Source of the DNA: Thinopyrum elongatum
Lineage: Eukaryota > Streptophyta > Magnoliopsida > Poales > Poaceae
NCBI GenBank assembly: GCA_011799875.1
Contig: CM022303.1
Location: 428,529,108-428,593,107, forward strand
Direction of reading: 5' to 3'
Length of the DNA stretch: 64,000 nucleotides
Shown: positions 1-8,640 of the stretch, piece by piece
Layout: the number at the start of each line of letters is the position of its first letter
Position numbering within the stretch: the stretch's first letter is position 1
Made by a program: the position numbers and the translations under genes
Notes under the pieces: generated by a model
Database searches by the model: none
Told to the model about the DNA's origin: nothing
Seen by the model: the letters and a program-made list of their open reading frames with translations, nothing else

Positions 1-240
1 ACATTTACGATGCATACTTCATCAGAAACAGTTCATGGTTGCGAATCGTGTACGATAAGGCAACTATCACAAATGTTTAGTTTGCCTGCACCTTTTGTGA
101 TATTGTCTGACATCGCACATGCTATGCAAACGGCAACTATGTACATGCTTGCACACGTTTCCTCTCTGTGAACCATGTCGGATTATGGTGTATATCGCAA
201 ATGTTTTTGTTTTACCAACCGTGTGTGTCATAACAACCTA
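1..240. repeat. CACTA subterminal-type repeat cluster (left)
   Basis: Short degenerate copies of a motif around CATCGCACA, CGCAAATGTTT and ACCGTGTGTG are packed here (for example 112-140 and 205-235). They match in style and words the cluster at 13310-13870 that ends in the CACTA terminus. No gene is seen in this stretch. Confidence 0.5.
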
Positions 241-437
241 GAGAGCGTAACTTCACCATAATTTAATTGCTGCTATTTCAAATTGTACCGAATTTGAATT
301 TGAATGTATGCTATAGCTTTATTCATATCCATCAGGTTCAAACAACCAATGCATTATTCGATTCATAGGTACTTATGTTCAAGAATTACATAAGAACCAA
401 ATAAAGAATGATGAACCACAATTGTATACTTGTACTA

Positions 438-961
438 TTAAAGACGGCAAAGAAAGAGGCGAAATACATTCTGGTTGCTGAACAAGGTGAAGCGGAATGC
501 CCATATTCTGCCCTCCTCCATGCAGAAGGCACGCATGACTCTAGTCCAACCCCTTGTGATGGCCGATAGCCCATCCTTCACGGTCTTCATGAAAACATCT
601 AGATAATCATCGTGTTCTGGTAGAAATACTTTAACCTTTGCATGCCCACCAATCATGTAGTTTGAGAGGTAATCTTGAGTAAACTGCTTTGGGAACCACT
701 GCAAAGGAAAAAGATTCAGACATTGTCATCTAACACAACTCATTATGGGCAATAAAAAGAAGGCTACAGAGTTATTACTTACCATCCTGCAGTTTGCTGT
801 TGTCTTGGATAAAGTGTAAACAAATAGTTTAATTGCCATCTTTTGACCCATTTTACTAACAATCTTTATTAGCTTCCTCACTTGATGGTGGTTCATCGAT
901 ATCTCATTGCCCCATACGCAGAAAGGGTCGAAGCGTGGATCTTTACCAATGACATATGTAC
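438..961 (-). CDS. B3 DNA-binding-domain protein, two C-terminal exons
   Basis: Two minus-strand exons join in phase: 961-783 (after an AG acceptor; donor GTAAGT next to 783) and 698-438 (acceptor TTTGCAG, stop at 438-440). The second exon begins WFPKQF and has the layout of a plant B3 domain: the FPKQF strand, a GGHAKVKVFLPEH strand, then ITRGWTRVMRAFCMEEGRIWAFRF, the conserved 'GW..F....L..GD..FRF' core. B3 proteins bind DNA in the major groove and act in the nucleus as transcription regulators. The first listed exon (59 residues) is basic and has no recognised domain. The upstream coding part is probably the ORF at 2515-3201. The 'EGD' of typical B3 domains is EEG here, so binding may be altered. 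The gene sits inside a CACTA element and may be a captured copy. Confidence 0.6.
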
Positions 962-1140
962 CTAAAAGCACCAAGTTAATATTAGAAGCTAAACAACAAT
1001 TGCACAATGATGTAGTACAACACTCTTTTATAATATCTTATAACATCCAATATACTCACATATTAGATGAATTAACATCTTATATTATGGGCCGGAAGGA
1101 GTTTATTGCATTCTTTCAAATTATCGGTTGATTAACTGTT

Positions 1141-1417
1141 GTTGTATCCATGGGTTAGAGTTTGTTTGAGCTAATTCGGGCTCAAATAGCCCTAAAGTAT
1201 ATCCAAACATGAGGGCTAGTTTGAGCTAGTTGCATCTAACCCACCCAAAAAAACTATCCAACCCAAGAGGTGCTAATTGGAGCTAGTTCTCCTAGTGCAT
1301 TTATTGTCAATCTAACCCTGTCATCCAAACACCTCTTTGGATGGAGTTAGTTCAGGGTTAGTCATGAGCTAGAAACTAAATCTAACCTCTAGCTAAGTTG
1401 AGTATCCAAACAGGGTT
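1141..1417. repeat. Possible MITE-like insertion
   Basis: An isolated block has imperfectly inverted ends: GGTTAGAGTTTGTTTGAGCTA at the left and, inverted, CTAGCTTAGTTGAG-like sequence near CCAAACAGGG at the right. Several internal copies of GAGCTAG/CTAACCC words lie between. It lies in the probable intron of the minus-strand B3 gene. No clean target duplication was found, so the assignment is weak. Confidence 0.3.
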
Positions 1418-1447
1418 GTGTTGTTGTTGTTGCTGCTGCTGCTGCTC
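1418..1447. repeat. GTT/GCT trinucleotide microsatellite
   Basis: A run of TTG repeats passes into TGC repeats directly after the MITE-like block. Confidence 0.8.
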
Positions 1448-2064
1448 TTCTACGTATACCTAGACATCATCAGAACATTAAGGTAACACTCTTCCTTGTT
1501 GCTATGTAGCCTAGGATTGCATATTTAGACATTAAGTACAGTGCATGTTGCTATGTAGCCTCAGATATATTACATATGGCCCTAATTAACCTAACGATAA
1601 ATGGGTTACAGATATATTCAGCTAAAAGTCCGATTCACCGATTAGTCCCTTATCAGCCCCCGGCCTATATGGTACCAGCTACCGGTATCCTGAACAGTGA
1701 GTATATATAAGCCATGGGATGAAACTAACCTCGATGGAAAACAGCAGTCATTCCCAAAATTGTCATGTGTAGGTACATCGAGAGGCATGTTAAGCACAAC
1801 AGGCTAAACATCAACCAAAATTATCCATGGCAGATAAAATAATCTCCAAAAGATAGCTTCCGTGTGCAGGTTTAAGCACGCTAGTAAAGCAAAACAAGTG
1901 GAAAGGTGTGTTAACTGCAACAGGCCTAACATTTAACAACAAGCAAACATAGTCATTCAAACTGGTATTGTGCCGGTCTAAGTACACTGGTTATTGTTAA
2001 ATAAAAATGGAAAGGCATGTTAACTACAAGATGCAGCAACCAAATGTAGTCATTCATAGTGGTA

Positions 2065-2440
2065 TTGTTGAAACTAGTATTGATGAAATTGAACTGCACA
2101 GTTCATACTTGCACATATAAAACATCACGTTGTGAATAGCTGGAATAAACAAGGCATACTACGAACAACCAAAGATAACATTTGAAATTGGACATATGCT
2201 AACTACAAACAACCGAACAATCACAAAACTTTAAAAGAGGCATATGCTAGCTATAACAGGCTTAACAGCAAGCAAATATATGCATTCCTACCGGTATGTT
2301 TAAAACTGGATTGATGAAATGTACTGCACAGTAAATAATTGCACATATAGAGCATCACATTGTGAACAACTAAAATAAACAAGGCATACTACAAATAACC
2401 AAATATAGCAATTAAAACTGAACATATTCTCACTACACTA
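2065..2440. repeat. Diverged tandem duplication, unit about 240 bp
   Basis: The stretch from about 2078 to 2205 (GATGAAATTGAACTGCACAG ... CATATGCTAACTAC) recurs with substitutions at about 2313-2438 (GATGAAATGTACTGCACAG ... CATATTCTCACTAC). Earlier, weaker relatives begin near 1790 and 1900 (AGGCATGTTAA...AACAGGC). The rest of 1450-2060 is non-coding and is best read as intron of the minus-strand B3-type gene. Confidence 0.6.
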
Positions 2441-2514
2441 CAAAAGGGACTCGACAAAACAAATCATGGGTTCCCCCCTGTGAAGAGGCACGGCAAAACA
2501 AATCATGGGTTTCC

Positions 2515-3201
2515 TCACTTGTCACAGATGGGCTCGTTCCCGTGGGAAGAGCACGGACCCTGGATGCGCTCCATGTTGTCGCAGATGGGCTCCTTCCCCT
2601 TGGAAAAGCATGGCTGTAGGGTACCCTCCCTGATGTCACAGAAGGGCTCTTTCACCTTGGAAGAGCAGAATGGCTCTTTCCCCTTGGAAGAGCCGGAGAG
2701 GGTGCCTTCCTCGTGGTCGCCGTCGATGAGGTCTGACTTGGAAGCTGTGGATCCCAAGCCAGTGTCACAGAACATGTCCTTCAGAAATGACGAAAGGAGC
2801 TCGATGGCGATGTAGGATGGCAAATTCTTGACAGCGAGCCAGAGGAGATCAGCGACGGGGCCATGGATGAGATCGACAGCGGTTGAACCCGAGGAGTTGG
2901 GGGTGGGCCACTTAACATGTGACATAGCCCGCCTCGGGCCATCGCTATCGACGACCTCGATATCATAGCCGCCGTCCACGACATACCCGCATACTCTAGC
3001 CCGCTGATTGAGTGCATGCGGCCAGTAATGGTCGTCAGCTTCCTCGGCGACGTCGGGCGAAGATACCGCGATACACCTCTTTTGGGCCAGTCGCTCCTCG
3101 AGCACCACGGCCGTATCCGGGCTTAGGTTGCGACGCTCTGGAGTGGGGGATGGGGATGGGGATGGGGATCCGTGGGAAAGGGGATGTTTGGCAGGCGTCA
3201 T
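2515..3201 (-). CDS. Probable 5' coding exon of the B3-type gene; repeat-rich hypothetical protein
   Basis: A 228-codon open frame starts at an ATG at 3201 and ends at a stop at 2515-2517, although splicing may occur earlier. The N-terminus has a PSPSPSPTP stretch. The middle (residues about 30-170) looks globular. The C-terminal third is a degenerate repeat of KGKEPFC / KGKEPICD / GNEPICD units. The underlying DNA unit is nearly palindromic (GGCTCTT...AAGAGCC). I recognise no catalytic domain. Because the B3 exons at 438-961 lack a start codon and lie downstream on the same strand with an AG acceptor, this ORF is the best candidate for their 5' part; the connecting splice was not resolved. 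It may instead be an independent CACTA ORF. Confidence 0.45.
   Translation of the reverse strand: MTPAKHPLSHGSPSPSPSPTPERRNLSPDTAVVLEERLAQKRCIAVSSPDVAEEADDHYWPHALNQRARVCGYVVDGGYDIEVVDSDGPRRAMSHVKWPTPNSSGSTAVDLIHGPVADLLWLAVKNLPSYIAIELLSSFLKDMFCDTGLGSTASKSDLIDGDHEEGTLSGSSKGKEPFCSSKVKEPFCDIREGTLQPCFSKGKEPICDNMERIQGPCSSHGNEPICDK
2520..2700. repeat. Coding minisatellite with palindromic unit
   Basis: About five degenerate copies of GGGCTC(G/C)TTCCCCTTGGAAGAGC follow each other with variable spacers. Each has complementary arms GGCTCTT and AAGAGCC. It encodes the KGKEP repeats of the minus-strand ORF. Confidence 0.6.
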
Positions 3202-3329
3202 CTAAGAAACTTAGGGCGACCTGTGGGTATGGAGATCGGTGGATAAGCTGCACGGGCAAACCGGCAGATGTTGACAATGGAGGCCTTGTGGCAGCGGCAG
3301 CGGCGGGGACCTTGCTAGGGTTTCAAGTG

Positions 3330-3420
3330 AGGGTGGGTGTGTGTGTGTACGTGCACGCGCGCCCGAGGAGTTTTTGGTGTGTGTGTGTGGAGGGGGGCGG
3401 CGGGGGGTGTGTTTGAGGAA
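3330..3420. repeat. GT-rich and G-rich low-complexity tract
   Basis: GTGTGTGTGT runs alternate with G-runs (GGAGGGGGGCGGCGGGGGG). This lies just upstream of the minus-strand ATG at 3201, in the probable 5' untranslated or promoter region. Confidence 0.7.
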
Positions 3421-3489
3421 ATAACGCGGCTACTAAATTTTTTACTACGCGGGAGTCAAACGTGGGAGTGAAATGCCGAGGCTATTGAA

Positions 3490-3790
3490 AATTTGGATGA
3501 TGGTGCATCGCACACGGTCCGGAGATAACAACCGTGTGTTATGAAATAGAAAAACCCTCTAGGCGGGCAGATATTTTCGAGGGATGCAGGCGGGATTGTG
3601 AACAAGAAACATCACACACGGTCGAAACATAATAAACGTGTGTTATCAAATAGAAAAAAGCTACAGGCAGGTAGATATTTTTGAGAGGGGAAGCCTCGTG
3701 GAGCCCAATGTACTGTGCGGATGTGCGTGACAGGGGCACCGGCGTGGCACACGGTTAGTGTGAGTGAACCGTGTCTGTTGCGTCATCCGA
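3490..3790. repeat. CACTA subterminal-type repeat cluster
   Basis: Three hyphenated palindromes of the CACACGGT(T/C) ... ACCGTGT(G/C) type occur at about 3505-3540, 3607-3645 and 3748-3780, each followed by GAAATAGAAAAA or GCGTCATC words. This matches the cluster next to the CACTA terminus at 13.3-13.9 kb, so it may mark an old element boundary inside region 1. Confidence 0.55.
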
Positions 3791-3829
3791 CTTGTCTAAT
3801 GTTCATAAATTTGGCGAAAAATGACGCTG

Positions 3830-5850
3830 GAGAGGGTCAGAACACGAACACACTTCATGTGGACCAAATTTATGTATGAAAAGGGTGGTTTGATGTTCAA
3901 ATACCAAATGCAACTTCGATGTGGCACCTATCTCGCAAAGCGCACGGTATTGCTTGCCCCCCCTCGTGTCGGCACGAAGGGAATCCTAAGCTATGAATGC
4001 ATGCCCCCCCCCAACCGAGGTTCACCTAGCAAAGTGCGAAGTAGCAGCCCCCCCCCCCCACACACACCCACTTTCAGTCGGCAGGCCAGAGAGGCATCTC
4101 ACTAAGATGGATCGTAAAACGGACCAAGAATAATCCACCTTGGTCGTACAACCTCTCTCTTGTTGTTGGTCAAAGTGATGGCCGTCCATGCGACCCCGGA
4201 GATGAGCTAGCTCGCCAATAATCACGCAAGTAGCTAGTCCCCAAAGACAACCATTGCATGTGTGTGGCCCAAACATATGTATGGAGAGGTGTGTTTTGAA
4301 TACACAATGGAACAACTTTGATGTGGCACCGTGCATTCGAACCAGAAATCCCCACACAGAGTGAGGGTTAGGTTGACGATGCATATGTATGTCACACCAC
4401 ACTTCAAGCGATGACGGGGATTCATGCATGCATGCGTGCATAGTATGCACTCAAACTTAATTAGGTCTGAAGCTCACCATGACCTATACTACGATAACAC
4501 GAACCAAAGCAAGAATCCGCCATGGTAACCTATCTTGTTGTCGGTCAAGGTGATCATGGATGTCCACGCGGGCCCATGAATATATAGGCTTGTCGTCGAT
4601 GACCACACGAGGAGTGTACCGTTCGAAGACCACCACTACATGCATATGTATGGAGGTGATGCGTGCATGCATGTTTGAATACCATTTCGCAACATTGATG
4701 TGGCGCGTGCGTCGAAAATCATACAGTCCCCACACAGAGCGAGATCGGTTCATGACGTGTCGTTATACTAGCCACTTCGACTCAATGGGAGGGATTCATG
4801 CATACACATGCATGGGTGTGTGCTCAAACTGTATCATGTCATCCCATAGCATGACCTATATATATATCGTATTACAAACAAAAAATAATCCCCTCCTAAG
4901 TCAAATTAACCTCTCAGGTTGTCAGGCAAAAAGTAGTGATGGACCAAGCGGGTCCACAGATGGAAAGCATCGATATCGCTGATAACCGCTTAAGTGGGTG
5001 CGAGAGGACAACCACTATCGCTTTGCATGTGGGCCAAACATATGTTGAATACCCAAAATGCACAACTTTGATGTGCCACATGCCTCAAAAACCGTAAAGT
5101 CCCCACACAGAGCGAGGTTCATGAAGCATACTACATATGATGGTCCCCTTCCCCCTCTTCGATGCATACTATATGCTCCTACTGTAATACAACCCAAAAA
5201 GAATCCTCCTTGATGGTGAAATTAATTAACCTCTCCCGATGTAGGTCAAAGTGATGCATGCATCGACGATGGCCTCGTGGGCCCACAGATGGAAGCGTCA
5301 CACGTGAGTGTCCTAGCTAGGATAACCACCGCCTGCATGCATGTGGCCCAAAGAGGTGTTGTGTGATGTTTGAATACCCAATTTCACAACTTTGATGTGG
5401 CACGTGCCTCAGAAACCGAAAAGTCCCGACACTGAGTGAGGTGTACTTGTTCACGGACATGTACGTATAGTATATATGCTAGTCCCCTCCCACCTCTACA
5501 ACGCGCACTATATATATACTCCCACCATAACACAAACAAATTAAAAAAGATTCTACCTTGCCGGTCAAATTAACCTCTCTGCCGGCTGTTCGTCAAAGTG
5601 ATGGGCGACGACCTCACGGGCCCACAGAAAGCGTCACACGCGAGTATCCAGTGTCGTGTAGGACAACCATCGACTGCATGTGGCCAAAACATGTATGTAT
5701 GAAAGGGTTGTGTAATGTTTTAAATAATGAATTCATGACTCTGATGTGGCACCTGCCTAACAAAACGGCCAACCCACATGGTGGCTCACAACTCGTAGTG
5801 TACTGCGAGCCACCCGCCACCCCCAGACGCACACACCGCGAATCCACCAC
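3830..5850. repeat. Degenerate tandem repeat, about 6 copies of a 330-410 bp unit
   Basis: Each unit carries, in order, a TTGTTGGTCAAAGTGATG-like segment, GGCCCACAGATGGAAGC, GCATGTGGCC(C/A)AAACATATGTATG, a GAATACC(C/A)AATTTCACAACTTTGATGTGGCAC core, and CCCCACACAGAGCGAGGTTC. Cores lie near 3905, 4310, 4690, 5060, 5390 and 5735. Copies are diverged and carry many CATGCATG words. No open frame is shared between units, so this is not coding. It lies upstream of the zf-XS gene. Confidence 0.65.
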
Positions 5851-5984
5851 AACTACGATGCCTGTTAAATTATCCCGCAGTGAACATATGTTTCCAAAGG
5901 AGGGACATTTTAATTTAAAAAAAACAGAGATCATTAAGACGTTTTAGTACATTGATTGATTTTCTACGGGTATAATGTGCAAAA

Positions 5985-6270
5985 ATCAAATTTGAGCTAC
6001 ATGCACACGTAACAGTGCACCTAAATGGATTGCAAAAACACATGTGTCTCACTGGGTGCATGTTTACTCCACGTGCAAGAAATTTCAAACATTTAGAATC
6101 TTGATTTTTAAATTCTAGTACATCTAAAACTTATTTGAAGTTCATGAAACTTATCGTGTTGTCATATGGACACCAATACAAAGTGGCATTGTACTTTTTT
6201 GTCAAATTTGAGACCAGTTTTGATGTAATCTTTATCTTCTTACAAATGGGAGATTATTAATAATTGGGAA
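5985..6270. repeat. Single diverged copy of the ~500-bp repeat family
   Basis: The order of words AAATTTGAGCTACATGCACA, CACATGTGTCTCACTGGGTGCAT, GTGCAAGAAATTTCAAACATTTAGAATC, AAATTCTAGTACATCTAAAAC, GTTCATGAAACTTATCGTGTTGTCATATG and CCAGTTTTGATGTAATCT follows that of the array at 51987-54800 (same words, same spacing), with many substitutions. It ends just before a promoter-like block. Confidence 0.6.
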
Positions 6271-6289
6271 CCAATATCCCAAAAATATT

Positions 6290-6778
6290 ATTTATTCGAA
6301 CCGTGAGCGTTAGACCAACAATGGATACGTGCCATGCTTCGGTTAAGCAATAAAGCGGCAGAATTAATCATCCAAATAGAAAAACAATATACGTGCCGCC
6401 ACACGACCCGTGTGCCGTGTGAGCAGGCGTGAGTTGACGGGACGCATGTGAGCAGTCCGCCGCGCAGGCAGACCGGGAGGCGTGCGTGCAGGTGTGTGAA
6501 TTGGCGGAGGCGTGCTCGTTGCACAATGTCATCTGGAGGCGTTCGAGTAGCTTTGTGAAACGATGGTAGGCATGTCAGCAGTCCGGTGCGCAGGCTCACC
6601 GGGAGGCGAGCCAGCGGTTTGACCGTTGCCCGCCTCTCTCCCACTACTCCCACTACTCCCACTACTCCATATTAATGGTGTGCCCGAGCGGCCGCACCCC
6701 CCATCCTCGCCACACACACAATCCTCTCTCTCTGCTTGCATCATCGATGCTGCTCTCAGTCCTCAAAGCCGTCAATGT
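6290..6778 (+). promoter_or_regulatory. Promoter-like module upstream of the zf-XS gene
   Basis: The block begins GAACCGTGAGCGTTAGACC and includes ACGTGCC motifs (G-box-like core), GGGAGGCGAGCC...GTTTGACC, a CCCACTACT triplet repeat and CCATATTAATGG. A related block lies at 54903-55140 (GAAACCGTGGGCGTTCTAC, ACGTGCCGCC, GGGAGGAGAGCCCTTTGACC, CTCCATTAATGG). Both follow copies of the same ~500-bp repeat. CT-rich sequence (6716-6732) precedes the ATG at 6779. Promoter function is inferred from position and shared structure only. Confidence 0.4.
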
Positions 6779-7798
6779 ATGAGGATGCCGCCGAAGCGCC
6801 CCATCGGAGGGAGTGGCGACGCCGGGGCTACTGAAGCACCGGAGCACGGCATGGAGATGGAGACAGAGGTTGCCGTCACCGCCGGCAAGCTATTGCTGCA
6901 CCCTGACGTCATCGACGGCGTCGAGCTTCCACAACCGGAGGCAGAGTTTCACACCGACTCTGGTGACGACTCGGGCGACGACCCGGGCGACGACCCCGGC
7001 GACGACTCCGACGACCACTCCGGCGATAACTCCGACGATGATGGACAATTGGTTAGTCATCTATACCCATTTATGTGTCAAATAGATCCTAGGGTTTCTC
7101 TGGTTACTCCTGCCTCCCCCTTTTTGGAATAGAAATCCTATGGTTATGTTCTCCCATTCCATGAAATCTGAGTAAGTTTCGTTTGATCCGTGTAGTGTAT
7201 TGATTGTTGGAATGGTACAAGTGATAAGCGATTAGTTTTTTCATCTGTGTAAATGATTTCTGCTAGTAATCCGACTAGGGTTAGTGTTCGTGCTAATAAT
7301 TCCTAGCCAGGACTTGACAATTGATTTTGAATGACCTACATATATGTTTGTGCCATTATTTTCTTCAAGGTTGGTCTGTACATAGACGACTGTGCTTAAA
7401 AATCGAACCATGATCTCTGGATATGTATAAAAAATAGCCATAAATTCCTAATCCTACTTCACGGCATGTAAACATTGATTTGATGCCAAATTTGTTTTAC
7501 TATTTGTATAGGTGCTGTCTGACGATGTGGACAGCGAGCATGAAGATGGCCAGAGGAGGTACAAGAGACAAATCCTGAGGGAGCTTTATGCGGGAATGCA
7601 TAACAGGCGTATTAGGACCTGGAACGACGGTTATCGATGCCCATTTTGCAACCACAAGCTTCATGACGCGTATCAAAGTGTTCTGGCGCATGGAAGAGGA
7701 CGGGCCGTTGGCTCCTTCAAGAAGACGTATTCTCGCAGGATGGCGCACGGGCGTACGCCGAGTACCTGGAGAAGCTTCAGGATCGTGCCGGCATGTGA
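6779..7798 (+). pseudogene. zf-XS-like zinc-finger protein gene, two exons, one frameshift
   Basis: Exon 1 (6779-7051, 91 codons) starts MRMPPKRP and ends in an acidic run of GDD units. A 460-bp intron (GTTAGT...TATAG) separates exon 2 (7512-7798). Exon 2 encodes an acidic/basic stretch and then YRCPFCNHKLHDAYQSVLAH, with a CxxC...H spacing like the zf-XS finger of SGS3/FDM-type proteins, which act in small-RNA-directed silencing in plants. No XS RNA-binding domain follows. The frame is broken near 7753: an open C-terminus AYAEYLEKLQDRAGM ending at TGA 7796-7798 is one base out of register, consistent with loss of a G in the run before 7752. The in-frame alternative runs to 7841. It could be a shortened functional gene, but a captured and decaying fragment is more likely. 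Confidence 0.5.
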
Positions 7799-7963
7799 GA
7801 TGAGATGTTGGATCGAACTATGTATGCTTGAGTATGCTTAGTGATGGTTGAACTATGCTTGTGTACGTGTATGCTTATTATCTATGTCTGAGTATGTTTA
7901 ATCTATGTTTACTTATGTCTAACTATGGGATATGGATGCAATCAGTTCGGTTGATGGAATCTA

Positions 7964-8191
7964 CCTCCGTCCTGGTTTATTGGTCCCCTTTGTAATTTGT
8001 GTTAAATTTTGACCAAAGATTTAACTGACAAAATGTTAGTGCAGGTCAGCAAAAATTATATCGTTGGATGCGTATTTGAGCATAGTATTCAATGATATAA
8101 TTTTTGGTGACATGCATAAACATTTCTTAGTTAAATATTTGGTCAAAATTTGGTACAAATTACAAAGGGGGCCAATAAACTAGGACGGAGG
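7964..8191. mobile_element. Stowaway-like MITE
   Basis: Inverted ends CCTCCGTCC and GGACGGAGG are flanked by TA on both sides (7962-7963 and 8192-8193), the Tc1/mariner-type target. The ends extend to CTAGTTTATTGGCCCC-like sequence. The interior holds a second inverted pair (AAATTTTGACCAAA / TTTGGTCAAAATTT). The same family is present at 60815-61043. Such elements are non-autonomous and moved by mariner transposases. Confidence 0.85.
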
Positions 8192-8194
8192 TAG

Positions 8195-8290
8195 TACGTA
8201 AATCACACACGGTTCCCAAAATTGGAACCGTGTGCAGTGACTTTCATTTTGCCTGTTGCGTCAATCACACACGGTTGGCTCTAGCAAACC
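8195..8290. repeat. CACTA subterminal-type repeat cluster
   Basis: ATCACACACGGTTCCC...GGAACCGTGTGC forms a near-perfect hyphenated palindrome, followed by GTTGCGTCAATCACACACGGTTGG. These are the same words as near the CACTA terminus. It separates the zf-XS module from the B3/F-box module. Confidence 0.6.
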
Positions 8291-8640
8291 ATTGCCTTCG
8301 AAATTCTTTGTGGGACAGAAACCCCTCACCACCCAATTCAAAAAAGAAAAAAGAAAACCCTCACCATTCCCACGTCACAAAAACCCTCACTCCGCCCGCC
8401 AAACCCTCCAGTCCCCATTCACACCTACACAAGCTCCTCTGCGTCTATGCATGGCACCGCCTATCACGGCGTCAACCACTTAGCTCGACGCCTGCCGCCG
8501 CTGCCAGGCTGCCCGCAAACCCCACCGCATTTTGCCACTTCCGCTTGCCACCGCCTATCGCCATCGAATTTCTCGACGCTGCTCACGGTCGACCCAGCTC
8601 CGCTCGGTTGGGGAATCCTCCGTACTGAGGGTTCTTTCTC

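Noticed and set aside
3012..3416. Plus-strand frame ending in a Gly-rich tail
   Set aside because: It is the antisense of the minus-strand ORF plus a GT/G low-complexity tract.
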